Source: Hymenobacter gelipurpurascens (GTDB lineage: Bacteria; Bacteroidota; Bacteroidia; Cytophagales; Hymenobacteraceae). Taken from it: a DNA stretch of 64,000 nucleotides. Both the position numbers and the translations under genes were made by a program. The stretch is from contig NZ_FYEW01000002.1 in NCBI RefSeq assembly GCF_900187375.1, positions 1,116,001-1,180,000 of the forward strand. The letters are read 5' to 3'. Within the stretch, counting starts at the first letter, position 1. The number at the start of each line of letters is the position of its first letter. Below are positions 44,315-52,798 of the stretch, one piece after another. The notes under the pieces are model-generated. The model had not been told where the DNA came from. It worked only from the letters and a program-made list of their open reading frames with translations, and made no database searches.

Positions 44315-45262
44315 ATGAAAACTGTGTTTCTTCCGCTGTTACTGCTCACTACTTGGTGCGGCTCGCCTACCACGCCCGTAGCTTCGCTGGCAGGTATTCC
44401 CGTTGTTCCTGCTCGCACTGTCGGTCAGGTTCCTGCGGCTACTGGCCTAGCGGCCACCAAGGCTATGGCCTACGATTTTGCCCGCCCGGCCGCATCGTAT
44501 TCTATGCCGTCTGAGCTGGCCGAATTATCGGGCATTGCCCTAACTGGCTCCGACCAGATTACTGGCGTGGAAGATGAAACCGGCAACCTGTACCACTACA
44601 ACCTCACCACGAAACGCGTAGACCACGTGGTAGAGTTTGGGAAAAGCGGCGACTACGAGGACCTGGCCCGCGTGGGCAACGACTGGTTTATTCTGCGCAG
44701 CGACGGTACGCTGTTCCGCTATAATGGCACCACTACCCAGGAGTACGAAACCGGCCTGACCTTCACCAATGAGCCTGAAGGCCTGACGTATGATGCAGCT
44801 TCAAAAACGCTGCTAGTGGCCTGCAAAGGAGAGCCCGGCGCCAGCCTCCCCGACACCAAGCGCGCCGTATACCGGTTGCAGTCTGGTACCTACAAGGCTG
44901 AGGCCTCTCCTGCCTACGTGCTTAATGTGGAAGCCATTGTAGCCAGTGTACCTAGCCAAGAGGCTTCCCCGAAGAAGCCGGGGAAGAAAGGCAAGAAGAA
45001 GGAAGGTATGAAAGGCTTCGCGCCCTCTGCCGTGGCCGTGCACCCCATCACACACCACGTGTTTGTCCTCTCAGCGCGCCAGAACGGCATCGTGGAGCTA
45101 GATGAGGCCGGCCAGCTTGTAGCGGCCAGCTCGCTGCCCACTGACCTATTTCCTCAGCCCGAGGGCCTAGCCTTCACATCCACTGGTGAGCTATACATTG
45201 CTTCGGAAGCCAGCAAGAAGTCTGGCCAGGCCACTATCCACCTGTTCCGCCCGCAGCAGTAA
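44315..45262 (+). CDS. SdiA-regulated (YjiK-like) exported protein
   Basis: 315 residues with a signal peptide, possibly a lipoprotein (LTTWC near residue 14). Repeated beta-propeller-like blades are visible: LSGIALTGSDQITGVEDETGN, FTNEPEGLTYDAASKTLLVAC, and FPQPEGLAFTSTGELYIASEA. The EPEGLTY/PEGLAF motif marks the SdiA-regulated/YjiK family. A Lys-rich loop (KKPGKKGKKKEGMKG) is inserted between blades. Function unknown in the family. ATG 44315 starts the signal peptide. Confidence 0.85.
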   Translation: MKTVFLPLLLLTTWCGSPTTPVASLAGIPVVPARTVGQVPAATGLAATKAMAYDFARPAASYSMPSELAELSGIALTGSDQITGVEDETGNLYHYNLTTKRVDHVVEFGKSGDYEDLARVGNDWFILRSDGTLFRYNGTTTQEYETGLTFTNEPEGLTYDAASKTLLVACKGEPGASLPDTKRAVYRLQSGTYKAEASPAYVLNVEAIVASVPSQEASPKKPGKKGKKKEGMKGFAPSAVAVHPITHHVFVLSARQNGIVELDEAGQLVAASSLPTDLFPQPEGLAFTSTGELYIASEASKKSGQATIHLFRPQQ

Positions 45263-45341
45263 GCATCTGAAATTCAGCCTACAACACCCTATGCCACTCT
45301 GACTTCCCTTGCCTAGCTTATACACGTCTGCCTGGTTTCTA

Positions 45342-45380
45342 TCGAACCCCCTCTGGTCGCTTTGGCCAGAGGGGGTTCGA
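45342..45380. terminator. Hairpin terminator
   Basis: TCGAACCCCCTCTGG pairs with CCAGAGGGGGTTCGA (15 bp, loop 9 nt), 80 bp after the SdiA-regulated-like gene. Confidence 0.8.
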
Positions 45381-45534
45381 CATTTAGTACTCCTAGTGGC
45401 CTAGCCACCATCATAGACACAAACTATACTTATATAAAAACAATCGATTTTCTTTATAACAGAGTAAGCTCAACCTTTGCTAGCCCTCCGATGCTAAAAT
45501 GCGCCGGCGGTTTACACTGCTAACTCTTACTATT

Positions 45535-47046
45535 ATGGAAGAATCAACCCAACCCAAGAAGCTGACTACCGCTTCTGGGCGCCCGATTTTCGATAACCAA
45601 AACTCCCAGTCGGCAGGCCCGCGCGGTCCGCTGATGCTCCAGGATTATTTCCTGCACGAGAAATCGGCGCATTTCAACCGGGAGCGGATTCCGGAGCGCG
45701 TAGTACACGCCAAGGGTAGCGGCGCCTACGGTAAGTTCACCGTTACGCACGATATCACGCACCTGACGCGCGCCAAGCTGTTCAGCAAAGTGGGCAATGA
45801 GTGCAAGATGTTTGCTCGTTTCAGCACCGTAGGCGGCGAGAAAGGCTCGGCCGATACGGAGCGTGACCCGCGCGGCTTCGCCCTGAAATTCTACACCGAA
45901 GATGGCAACTGGGACCTGGTAGGCAACAACACGCCGGTGTTTTTCGTGAAGGACCCGCTGAAGTTCACCGATTTCATTCATACCCAGAAGCGGGAGGCGC
46001 GCAGCAACCGCAAGTCGCCCACGATGATGTGGGACTACTGGAGCCTGAACCCCGAGAGTCTGCACCAAGTCACGATTCTGATGTCGGACCGCGGCACGCC
46101 CTACGGCTACCGCCATATGCACGGCTACGGCTCGCACACGTTCTCGCTGATTAACGCCGAGAATGAGCGTGTGTGGGTGAAATTTCACTTCCGGACCCAG
46201 CAGGGCATCAAGAACTTCAGCGACGAAGAAGCCCGCCTGATGAAGGCCGAGGACGCCGACTTCGCGCAGCACGACCTGTTAGATGCCATCGACAACGGTG
46301 AATTTCCAAAGTGGACCATGTTCATCCAGACCATGACCGAGGAGCAGGCCCGCGACTTCCGCTGGAACCCCTTCGACCTGACCAAGGTGTGGCCCCAGGG
46401 CGAGTTCCCGCTGCAGGAAGTGGGCGTGATGGAGCTCAACGAGGTACCCGTGAACTACCACGCTCACGTAGAGCAGGCCGCCTTTGCGCCGGCCCACGTG
46501 GTAGACGGCATCGGCTACTCGCCCGACAAGATGCTGCAGGGCCGAATCTTGAGCTACCCCGACGCGCACCGCTACCGCCTGGGCGCCAACTACGAGCACC
46601 TGCCCGTAAACGCCTGCCCCTTCGGCTTTAGCAACTACCAGCGCGACGGCCGCATGGCCCTCGGCGACAACGGCGGCCCCGGCCCGAACTACTTCCCCAA
46701 CTCCTTCGACGGCCCCGTAGAAGACAAAGCCCAGGGGGAGCCCGCCCAGGAGCTCGATGGCTTTGCCGCCCGCTACGACCGCAACGAAGGCCCCGGCAAC
46801 GATGACCACTACACCCAGGCCGGCAACCTGTTCCGCCTCCTCGATGCTCAGGCCCAAAAGAACCTGATCAACAACGTAGTAGGCGCCATGTCGGGCATCG
46901 AAGGCCCCAAGAAAGACCTCATCACGCAGCGCCAGCTCTGCCACTGGTTCCGCGCTGATATCCGCCTAGGCATGGCCATTGCCAAAGGCCTCGGCGTTGA
47001 CGCAGAGATTCCAATGGAACACGCTCCAGCCGCTGCTTCGGTGTAA
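45535..47046 (+). CDS. katA: Monofunctional heme catalase
   Basis: 503 residues, clade of small-subunit catalases. The catalytic His is in PERVVHAKGSGAYG, the Asn in LVGNNTPVFFVKD, and the heme-ligand Tyr in ILSYPDAHRYRLGANY. It splits hydrogen peroxide. The ATG at 45535 (MEESTQPKKL) is preferred; an upstream frame start adds a basic 12-residue stretch. OxyR is 4 kb away on the other strand. A near-match to the promoter consensus (AACCTTTG, 45472-45479) lies upstream. Confidence 0.96.
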   Translation: MEESTQPKKLTTASGRPIFDNQNSQSAGPRGPLMLQDYFLHEKSAHFNRERIPERVVHAKGSGAYGKFTVTHDITHLTRAKLFSKVGNECKMFARFSTVGGEKGSADTERDPRGFALKFYTEDGNWDLVGNNTPVFFVKDPLKFTDFIHTQKREARSNRKSPTMMWDYWSLNPESLHQVTILMSDRGTPYGYRHMHGYGSHTFSLINAENERVWVKFHFRTQQGIKNFSDEEARLMKAEDADFAQHDLLDAIDNGEFPKWTMFIQTMTEEQARDFRWNPFDLTKVWPQGEFPLQEVGVMELNEVPVNYHAHVEQAAFAPAHVVDGIGYSPDKMLQGRILSYPDAHRYRLGANYEHLPVNACPFGFSNYQRDGRMALGDNGGPGPNYFPNSFDGPVEDKAQGEPAQELDGFAARYDRNEGPGNDDHYTQAGNLFRLLDAQAQKNLINNVVGAMSGIEGPKKDLITQRQLCHWFRADIRLGMAIAKGLGVDAEIPMEHAPAAASV

Positions 47047-47071
47047 GTAAGAGCCACACACCTACTGCAAC

Positions 47072-47107
47072 AAAACAGCCGCTCCGGATATCCGGAGCGG
47101 CTGTTTT
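47072..47107. terminator. Catalase terminator
   Basis: Perfect 36-nt palindrome (arms AAAACAGCCGCTCCGGAT), ending in a T-run, 26 bp after katA. Confidence 0.9.
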
Positions 47108-47123
47108 TAATTTAGGCTAGGGC

Positions 47124-47391
47124 TAACTCCCCTCCTCAGCTGAGCAGGGGTTAGGGGTGGTTGACCCACCGTTGTTTGCAAAGATCTTGCTGCTGAGCTT
47201 GTGGAAGCATCTCTACCGCTGACTAATCAATTGGCCTAGCAACGATTCAACGAAGCGGTAGAGATGCTTCGGCTGCGCTCAGCATAACGGGCTGGTTTAG
47301 CCGTTTTGCTAGTGTCGTTCTAGGCCACTTCAACTACCCCCAGCCTCTCGCTGCTCGATGCACGAAATCATCTGAGGAGGGAAGCTTAGTT
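47124..47391. repeat. Family C repeat pair with a family A element nested inside
   Basis: The left C arm (47124-47164, CTCCCCTCCTCAGCTGAGCA) and right C arm (47326-47391, which contains CTTCAACTACCCCCAGCC and CATCTGAGGAGGG) are inverted relative to each other. Between them is a family A palindrome, copy A5: arms 47186-47220 and 47252-47289, spacer with TTGGCCTAGC. The region holds no gene. The nesting suggests that A5 inserted into a pre-existing C element. A second C pair is at 59567-59693. Confidence 0.75.
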
Positions 47392-47416
47392 ACTAGCTCT
47401 AGTTGCTAGGCCAGTT

Positions 47417-48754
47417 CTATTTCTCCACTTTCAGCGTAGCGGGGCGGCTAGTAAATTCGAACATTTCGCCGTGGGGCATGATGGTGATTTGGCCGAACTC
47501 GCGGATCATCATTTTGTAGCTCTCCCCTACCGGCCGAATCTTACGGTCCAGATCATACAGGCCGCAGGCATTGACGGACATGCGCTTTTCGGCGAGGCTA
47601 ATGTCCCAGTCGATTTGATCGAGGAGGCTGTACCACGTGAAGCCGACTACCGGCACGCCATCCTGGCGGATGCGCTGCACATTCACCCACTGCTTCCAGA
47701 GCCAGCACTCGGCGTCTTTGGCGTTGAAGGTGTTGGTTTCGGTGTGGAACACAGGCTTGCGGTAGCGCTCATAATACTGGCGCGTCATGGTGTACCAGCC
47801 CAGCACGTCTTCGGCGGCGCACCAGTTGCCATCGGGCTTGATAATCCGCTCGTTGCGGCCATAGTAGTCGTTGCCCATGATCTGGTAGCCGGGCGGCTCA
47901 CCGGCCATAAACCAGTCGAGCTCCTGCCGTGTCAGGCCATTATCGAGACAATAGATCAGGACTTCCGAGTCTATAGGGTGCGCGTACAGCAAGTCCAGGG
48001 ACAGGAAGCGCAGCTTGTTTTGCAGGCAGATTTCCGGCGTGGGCACGGCGCGCATCTCATGGATAAACTCCGCCGATTCGCTTTGCACGATGATGCAGTC
48101 GGGGCGGTACTTGGCAATCTGCTGGTTGCCCATGATGCTGGCCGCCGCAATGTGCTTCATGGCCGTGATAAAGGCGCGGTCATCCTTGAGCTGCTCGTTC
48201 CAGATGCCGTCTTTAGCCGAGGCCCTGGCCGTTACATATATCTCGTTTACAGGCGTATAGAAGCGCACCCACGGGTAGCGCCGGGCTACGGCCCCGCAGT
48301 ACTCGGCAAAGTGCACCGGCAGCTCGGGGTTCTGGAAGTTGCCAATCCAATCGGGCACGCCAAAATGCATGAGGTCCAGGATGGGCGTGATGCCCAACCG
48401 CTGGATTTCGGCCATGGCTTTATCCGCAAACTCCCAATCAAACTTGCCCGGCGCTTTATGGATGAGGTAATACGGGAGGTTGTAGCGCAACACCTTCAGA
48501 CCCATTTCCTTCACTAGGCCCAGGTCTTCCTTGTACCGGTTGTAGTGGTCAGTTTCCGCTAATAAGTCGCGCCGGATGGTACCGTTGGCAATAGTAGGAT
48601 ACGAGCACTCAATGCCCGTGGCAAACATGAAGTTGCCTGGGCTATTGGTCGGTAGGCCACTCCCGTCGTGGCCGGCCGCGCCGCCGTACTCGTCGCCCTC
48701 ATAGAGGCCGTCGCCGAAGTTGGCTTTAATGTGGGTCAGGAAGCTTTTGGCCAT
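47417..48754 (-). CDS. GH1-type glycoside hydrolase
   Basis: 445 residues, TIM-barrel of glycoside hydrolase family 1. The acid/base Glu171 is in FYTPVNEIYV and the nucleophile Glu339 in VFHTETNTF. No signal peptide, so cytoplasmic. The first 45 residues are Gly/Asp-rich. It would cut beta-glycosides such as beta-glucosides; substrate not evident, and it is divergent from classical beta-glucosidases in the loops. Minus-strand neighbour of the GMC dehydrogenase genes, which could oxidise the sugar released. Confidence 0.85.
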   Translation of the reverse strand: MAKSFLTHIKANFGDGLYEGDEYGGAAGHDGSGLPTNSPGNFMFATGIECSYPTIANGTIRRDLLAETDHYNRYKEDLGLVKEMGLKVLRYNLPYYLIHKAPGKFDWEFADKAMAEIQRLGITPILDLMHFGVPDWIGNFQNPELPVHFAEYCGAVARRYPWVRFYTPVNEIYVTARASAKDGIWNEQLKDDRAFITAMKHIAAASIMGNQQIAKYRPDCIIVQSESAEFIHEMRAVPTPEICLQNKLRFLSLDLLYAHPIDSEVLIYCLDNGLTRQELDWFMAGEPPGYQIMGNDYYGRNERIIKPDGNWCAAEDVLGWYTMTRQYYERYRKPVFHTETNTFNAKDAECWLWKQWVNVQRIRQDGVPVVGFTWYSLLDQIDWDISLAEKRMSVNACGLYDLDRKIRPVGESYKMMIREFGQITIMPHGEMFEFTSRPATLKVEK

Positions 48755-48850
48755 GGTAAAAGGGAAAGGCTGCGTTAGTCACACAGCTAAATACTTGATG
48801 AAGCGGACGCCAAATAAAGCATGCCGTTCTTCTATATGATGTTCAACTTA

Positions 48851-50542
48851 TCACCCATCCAGCCGCTGTTGGGCGGCCAGGAATTTATCGGCGGTACGCA
48901 GGCTGAGGGCCATGATGGTGAGAGCCGGATTGACGCTGAGGGCGCTGGGGAATACGGAGTTGTCGCAGATGTAAAGGTTGGGTACGTCGAAGGCGCGACC
49001 GTCGGCATTTACTACGGCATCGTCGCCGGAGAGGCCCATGCGGGCCGTGCCGATGGTGTGGGCGTAGCGCTCGAAAGCCCAGATGTCGCGGGCACCGGCG
49101 GCTTCCCAGATCTGGCGCATAATGCGCTCGGCGTGGGCGTTCATGCGCTGCTCGTTTTCCTGGGCCGTGAAGTGCACGCGTGGTTTTGGCAGGCCCCGGG
49201 CGTCTTTTTCATCAGACAGCTCCAGGAAGTTGGCCTCGTGAGGCAGGCAGTCACCGAGGATGTTGATGCCGGCTGTGTGGTTGTAGCTGCGCATGTAGTC
49301 GCGCAGAGGCTGGCCCCAGAGCTTGCGTTGGCGCACCATTTGGGAGGCAAACGTAACGGGCATCACGCCAATGCTTTGCAAGAGGTAGCCCCCCGCAAAA
49401 TCAGCATCGCTAGGCCTATGCGTGTCTTCGGAAATGAGTCCGCCGGGAATGCCTTTGTAGGGCCGAATGTCCTCGTCGAAGGTGCCCCACACCTGCATGC
49501 CAGGGTGCGCCATAAAGTTCTTGCCGACTTGCCCGCTGGTGAGAGCTAGCTCATTGAGCAGCAGCAACCGTGGAGTTTCTACGGCTCCTGCACACAGGAA
49601 CAGGTGGCGGCAGCGCTGGCGCTTCTGCTGGCCCTGCTGGGTATAGACCACGGCCGTCACGCGGCCTTGAGCATCGCGCTCAATCTCCGTCACGAAAGCA
49701 TCAGCCCTGATTTCGGCGCCGTAGGCCTCTGCCAGAGGCAGGAAGGTTACGTCCATACTGGCTTTGGCGCCGCGGTTGCAGCCGGCCTGGCAGAAGCCGC
49801 GGTTGGTGCAGGCCTCGCGCCAGCCAATGCCTTCTTGGTAATAGCGCGCCGACAGTGCCGCGTTGGCCGCCGGCGATGTCTTGATGCCTAGGCCTAGGCA
49901 GGCTTTCTGCATGAGCAAAGCCGCCCCATTCAGGGGCAGCGGCGCCAGCGGATAGCCCTTGCGGCGTTTGGCATCCCAAGGGTACGGCGTGGGCCCACTG
50001 ATTCCCAAAAAGTGCTCCAGCTCCTCGTAGTAGGGTTCCAACTCCTCAATGCCAAAAGGCCAATCCACTCCTTTGCCAAAATCCGTGAACAGCTGCAAGT
50101 CGCCGCGGTGGGCGCGGGGGGTGTAGGCGGTGTAGTGCAGGGTTGAGCCCCCCACGCCGGTACCGGAGTTGTTGTTGCCGAAGGCCACCGGGTTCTGGCC
50201 CGCTGAGAGGCGCTCATCATTCCAGAACAGGAAATGCTGGGCCTTTTCGTCGGTGGCGTAGTCCTTTATGGGGTCGCGCCTTGGGCCGGCTTCCAGCGCC
50301 ACCACCTTCAGGCCCGCCATGGCCAGGCGCGCCAGTAGCGGTGCCCCACCTGCACCGGTGCCAATCACCACGCAGTCCACCACTTCATCGGGGTCGGGAA
50401 GCGGGGCAGATTGCTCTAGTTCAATAGGTGCTTCCGCCAGTGAGGCGTCGTTTTCGGCTAGTATGCTTTTTAATAAAGGGTCCTGAATTTCAGGTTTTGC
50501 CGGGTTCAGCACGCCTTCTTCCAATACTTCTTCGTCGGGCAT
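48851..50542 (-). CDS. GMC-family FAD-dependent sugar/alcohol dehydrogenase, large subunit
   Basis: 563 residues. The FAD-binding motif VVIGTGAGGAPLLARLA lies at about 54, with EAGP at the end of the second strand. GVGGSTLHYTAYTPR is the GMC signature 1, and the C-terminal catalytic HTIGTARMG plus NPALTIMALS region fits gluconate 2-dehydrogenase/sorbitol-type enzymes. No signal peptide. The small-subunit gene lies about 140 bp upstream on the same strand. No cytochrome c subunit gene is nearby. Confidence 0.9.
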   Translation of the reverse strand: MPDEEVLEEGVLNPAKPEIQDPLLKSILAENDASLAEAPIELEQSAPLPDPDEVVDCVVIGTGAGGAPLLARLAMAGLKVVALEAGPRRDPIKDYATDEKAQHFLFWNDERLSAGQNPVAFGNNNSGTGVGGSTLHYTAYTPRAHRGDLQLFTDFGKGVDWPFGIEELEPYYEELEHFLGISGPTPYPWDAKRRKGYPLAPLPLNGAALLMQKACLGLGIKTSPAANAALSARYYQEGIGWREACTNRGFCQAGCNRGAKASMDVTFLPLAEAYGAEIRADAFVTEIERDAQGRVTAVVYTQQGQQKRQRCRHLFLCAGAVETPRLLLLNELALTSGQVGKNFMAHPGMQVWGTFDEDIRPYKGIPGGLISEDTHRPSDADFAGGYLLQSIGVMPVTFASQMVRQRKLWGQPLRDYMRSYNHTAGINILGDCLPHEANFLELSDEKDARGLPKPRVHFTAQENEQRMNAHAERIMRQIWEAAGARDIWAFERYAHTIGTARMGLSGDDAVVNADGRAFDVPNLYICDNSVFPSALSVNPALTIMALSLRTADKFLAAQQRLDG

Positions 50543-50566
50543 ATGCGGTGAAATAGGGAGATAGTA

Positions 50567-50694
50567 ACTAAGTGACTTCGTGAGAAGGTGAAATAGTGAG
50601 TTTGACGTCCGACTGCCCTAGACCGCACTACTGGCGCATGTTGCGCAGAGAGAACATCAACTCACTAGGTCACTGAATCACTATTTCACCTCTT
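50567..50694. repeat. Family E inverted repeat (copy E2)
   Basis: Left arm 50567-50609 (includes AAGGTGAAATAGTGAGTTTG) and right arm 50655-50694 (includes GAATCACTATTTCACCTCTT) are inverted. It fills the gap between the GMC genes and gives the small-subunit gene its TAG stop (50681-50683). Confidence 0.75.
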
Positions 50695-51280
50695 CCGGCT
50701 CGCGGGCCTCCAGTTGGTTGGGCTCGATGTGGGTCCAGCCGGGAACATCGGCCATGCCCACATACCCGATTTCTTCCTGCGCCAGCGGGTGCGAGTAGTA
50801 GGCTTCCGTAAGCTCGGCCAGCAACTCCTCAAAAAAGCGCGTAGCGGGGAGCTGCTGCCAGTTGTCGCCGGGGGCATTGGCCAGGGCCACCGCCTCGATA
50901 ATCTGGTCTTGCTCGGCTCCGGTGAGCTCCGTAAAGGACCGCTGAAACTGCGCCTGCGCGGCTTGGTTGATACCCCCTAGGCCTAGGCGGTAGGCCTCCC
51001 GGTCGGGGGGCATGACATCGTAGCGCCAACCATCGGAGTCCCCTTCGGCGAGGCGCTTATCTAGTACTGGGGCTAGCTCAATGGGCTGCTCCCGCTCGGG
51101 CTGGGGGTAGATGCGGGCCGCCACGGAGCGGAGCAGCTCGTAGGTAGCCTCGTCGAAAAACTGGGGTGTATAGAGCGCGTTGTCGAGGCGGGGTAGTAGG
51201 GCTGCGCGGGTTGCTTCCGTCACGAGGTCGGTCTGGAGCAGGGCACGCACGGTGCCTTCGGGATAATGAGGGGAAGCCAT
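50681..51280 (-). CDS. Gluconate 2-dehydrogenase subunit 3-like protein
   Basis: 199 residues. The ATG at 51280 (MASPHYPEGTVRALLQTDLV) is preferred over 51295. TYELLRSVAARIYPQPE and LGGINQAAQAQF then LTGAEQDQIIEAVA match the small subunit of gluconate/fructose dehydrogenases, which partners the GMC flavoprotein. No TAT signal is visible, which is unusual for the type. Its last codons (GAG GTG AAA TAG) come from repeat E2. Probably co-transcribed with the large subunit. Confidence 0.85.
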   Translation of the reverse strand: MASPHYPEGTVRALLQTDLVTEATRAALLPRLDNALYTPQFFDEATYELLRSVAARIYPQPEREQPIELAPVLDKRLAEGDSDGWRYDVMPPDREAYRLGLGGINQAAQAQFQRSFTELTGAEQDQIIEAVALANAPGDNWQQLPATRFFEELLAELTEAYYSHPLAQEEIGYVGMADVPGWTHIEPNQLEAREPEEVK

Positions 51281-51360
51281 GGGAAGTAAAATCAACCGTG
51301 AGATACAAGGGCTTACGGCATACTGACGAGCTAGGCCAGTCGAATGTTTTAGCTGAACTA

Positions 51361-51396
51361 TAAAAGCGCCTTTTCCGGCTGAAAGAGGCGCTTTTA
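51361..51396. terminator. Hairpin terminator
   Basis: TAAAAGCGCC (51361-51370) pairs with GGCGCTTTTA (51387-51396), loop 16 nt. Downstream of the minus-strand SDR gene. Confidence 0.75.
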
Positions 51397-51423
51397 ACCG
51401 TGGTAGTACTACTGTTTAAAGAC

Positions 51424-51516
51424 CGTCATGCTGAGGATGTCGAAGCATCTCTACTAGTTCTCTAGGCCAGTAGTTGGCCAGAGGTAGAGATGCTTCGGCA
51501 AGCTCAGCATGACGTT
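51424..51516. repeat. Family A palindromic repeat (copy A6)
   Basis: Left arm 51424-51453 (CGTCATGCTGAGGATGTCG) and right arm 51482-51516 (AGGTAGAGATGCTTCGGCAA) inverted; spacer has TCTAGGCCAG and TTGGCCAG. Lies between the GMC small subunit and SDR genes. Confidence 0.88.
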
Positions 51517-51530
51517 CCTTTATCTGTCGC

Positions 51531-51571
51531 ATTTCGCCTAATCACCCCATCACCTCGTCACTTCGTTCACT
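51531..51571. repeat. Family E-like repeat arm (copy E3)
   Basis: Tandem TCACCCCATCACCTCGTCAC motif overlapping the stop codon (51567-51569) of the SDR gene. Degenerate compared with E1 and E2. Confidence 0.5.
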
Positions 51572-52565
51572 GGTCGCTGCTCATTTTGCCGCCGGTTACG
51601 TGCACCAGGGAGCCGGTCATGAAGGAGCCATCTTGGGAGGCAAGCAGCACGTAGGCGGGGGCCAGTTCTTCGGGCTGACCAGGGCGCGCTAGGGCCACTT
51701 CGTAGCCGAACTTCTCGATTTCCTCGCGGGGCATGGTGCCGGGGATGTTGGGCGTCCAGACGGGGCCAGGCACTACGCAGTTCACCCGGATGCCTCTTTC
51801 GCCGAGGTAGGTGGCTAGGCTCTTGGTGAAAGCATGAATAGCCGATTTGGAGCTGGCGTAATCAATCAGAATTGGGATGCCGGTGAGGCCTACAATGCTG
51901 CCCGTGTTGATGATAGAGTCGTCTTTTTTCAGGTGCGGAATGGCGGCCTGGGCCATCCAGATGTAGCCGAGGATGTTGGTATCGAAAGTGCGGCGGATTT
52001 GCTCCTCGGATATGTCCTCGAACTTCTCGGCGCTCATCTGGAACGCGGCATTATTGACGAGGATGTTGAGGCCGCCGAGCTCTTTGCGGGTGAGGCGCAC
52101 GGCTTGTTTGCACTGCTCCGGGTCGCGCACATCCAGTTGGAGCAGCAAGCACTTACGGTTCTGGGCTTCGATGAGGCGCTTGGTTTCCTCGGCGTCCACG
52201 GTGTTTTCGTTGTAGAGCACGGCTACGTGGGCGCCTTCCATGGCAAACGCCACGGCCACGGCCCGCCCGATGCCAGAATCGGCGCCCGTAATCAGCGCAA
52301 TCTTATCCTGCAGTTTCCCGGCCGCTCGGTACGTAGAGAAGTTCATGGCCGGCTGCAGCTTCATATCGGCCTGCTTGGCTGGGTACGGCAGCGTTTGGGC
52401 GTGCTGCTTCATCTCTTTGGCCGTAGGCCGCTTTACCGGCTTGGGCGCTTCAGTAGCCGAGGCCGCAGCCTTCTTAGCGGCCGGCGTGGCAGAGGTTTTT
52501 TTGGTGGAAGCGGCCTTGGCAGCCGGCTTAGCAGAACTAGAAGCAGAGGTTTTTTTAGCGGCCAT
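51567..52565 (-). CDS. SDR oxidoreductase with Ala/Lys/Pro-rich histone-like tail
   Basis: 332 residues. Residues 1-55 are a low-complexity Lys/Ala/Ser/Pro tail that resembles bacterial histone H1-like (Hc1) tails, beginning MAAKKTSASSSAKPAAKAAS. The rest is a YghA/Gsp39-type SDR: TGADSGIGRAVAVAFA, NNAAFQ, the Tyr-Lys pair in IDYASSKSAIHAFT, VVPGPVWTP. ATG 52565 is chosen because upstream codons run into repeat D. Such SDRs are often stress-linked (NADPH-dependent). The tail may bind DNA, but that is inference. Confidence 0.88.
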   Translation of the reverse strand: MAAKKTSASSSAKPAAKAASTKKTSATPAAKKAAASATEAPKPVKRPTAKEMKQHAQTLPYPAKQADMKLQPAMNFSTYRAAGKLQDKIALITGADSGIGRAVAVAFAMEGAHVAVLYNENTVDAEETKRLIEAQNRKCLLLQLDVRDPEQCKQAVRLTRKELGGLNILVNNAAFQMSAEKFEDISEEQIRRTFDTNILGYIWMAQAAIPHLKKDDSIINTGSIVGLTGIPILIDYASSKSAIHAFTKSLATYLGERGIRVNCVVPGPVWTPNIPGTMPREEIEKFGYEVALARPGQPEELAPAYVLLASQDGSFMTGSLVHVTGGKMSSDQ

Positions 52566-52625
52566 CGGCGTAATGCATAAGGGTGAAGTAATTTGCTTAC
52601 GCAAATCCGGACCTCGACAGCTAAA

Positions 52626-52721
52626 CCCCACCCCCGGCCCCTCACCTCCGGGAGAGGGGAGCCAGACGGCTGCTATTCCAGAACGTACTCCTCTCCCGGA
52701 GGTGAGGCGCCGGGGGTGGGG
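52626..52721. repeat. Family D inverted repeat
   Basis: Arms CCCCACCCCCGGCCCCTCAC (52626-) and CTCCCGGAGGTGAGGCGCCG (inside 52689-52721) are inverted. It sits just upstream of the SDR gene on the minus strand. Confidence 0.75.
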
Positions 52722-52735
52722 TACCCGCATAAGCA

Positions 52736-52769
52736 AAAACCCGCCCCAGCTTGCGCTGAGGCGGGTTTT
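52736..52769. terminator. Hairpin terminator
   Basis: AAAACCCGCC (52736-52745) pairs with GGCGGGTTTT (52760-52769). About 30 bp downstream of the minus-strand old yellow enzyme gene. Confidence 0.85.
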
Positions 52770-52798
52770 CATTGTCAGACAGGCCTAGGCCTGTTCTG

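Noticed and set aside
46279..46944. Long minus-strand open frame inside katA (also similar ones inside metH, carB and argH)
   Set aside because: Antisense shadow caused by GC-rich codon use; the translation has no family features and the sense gene is certain.
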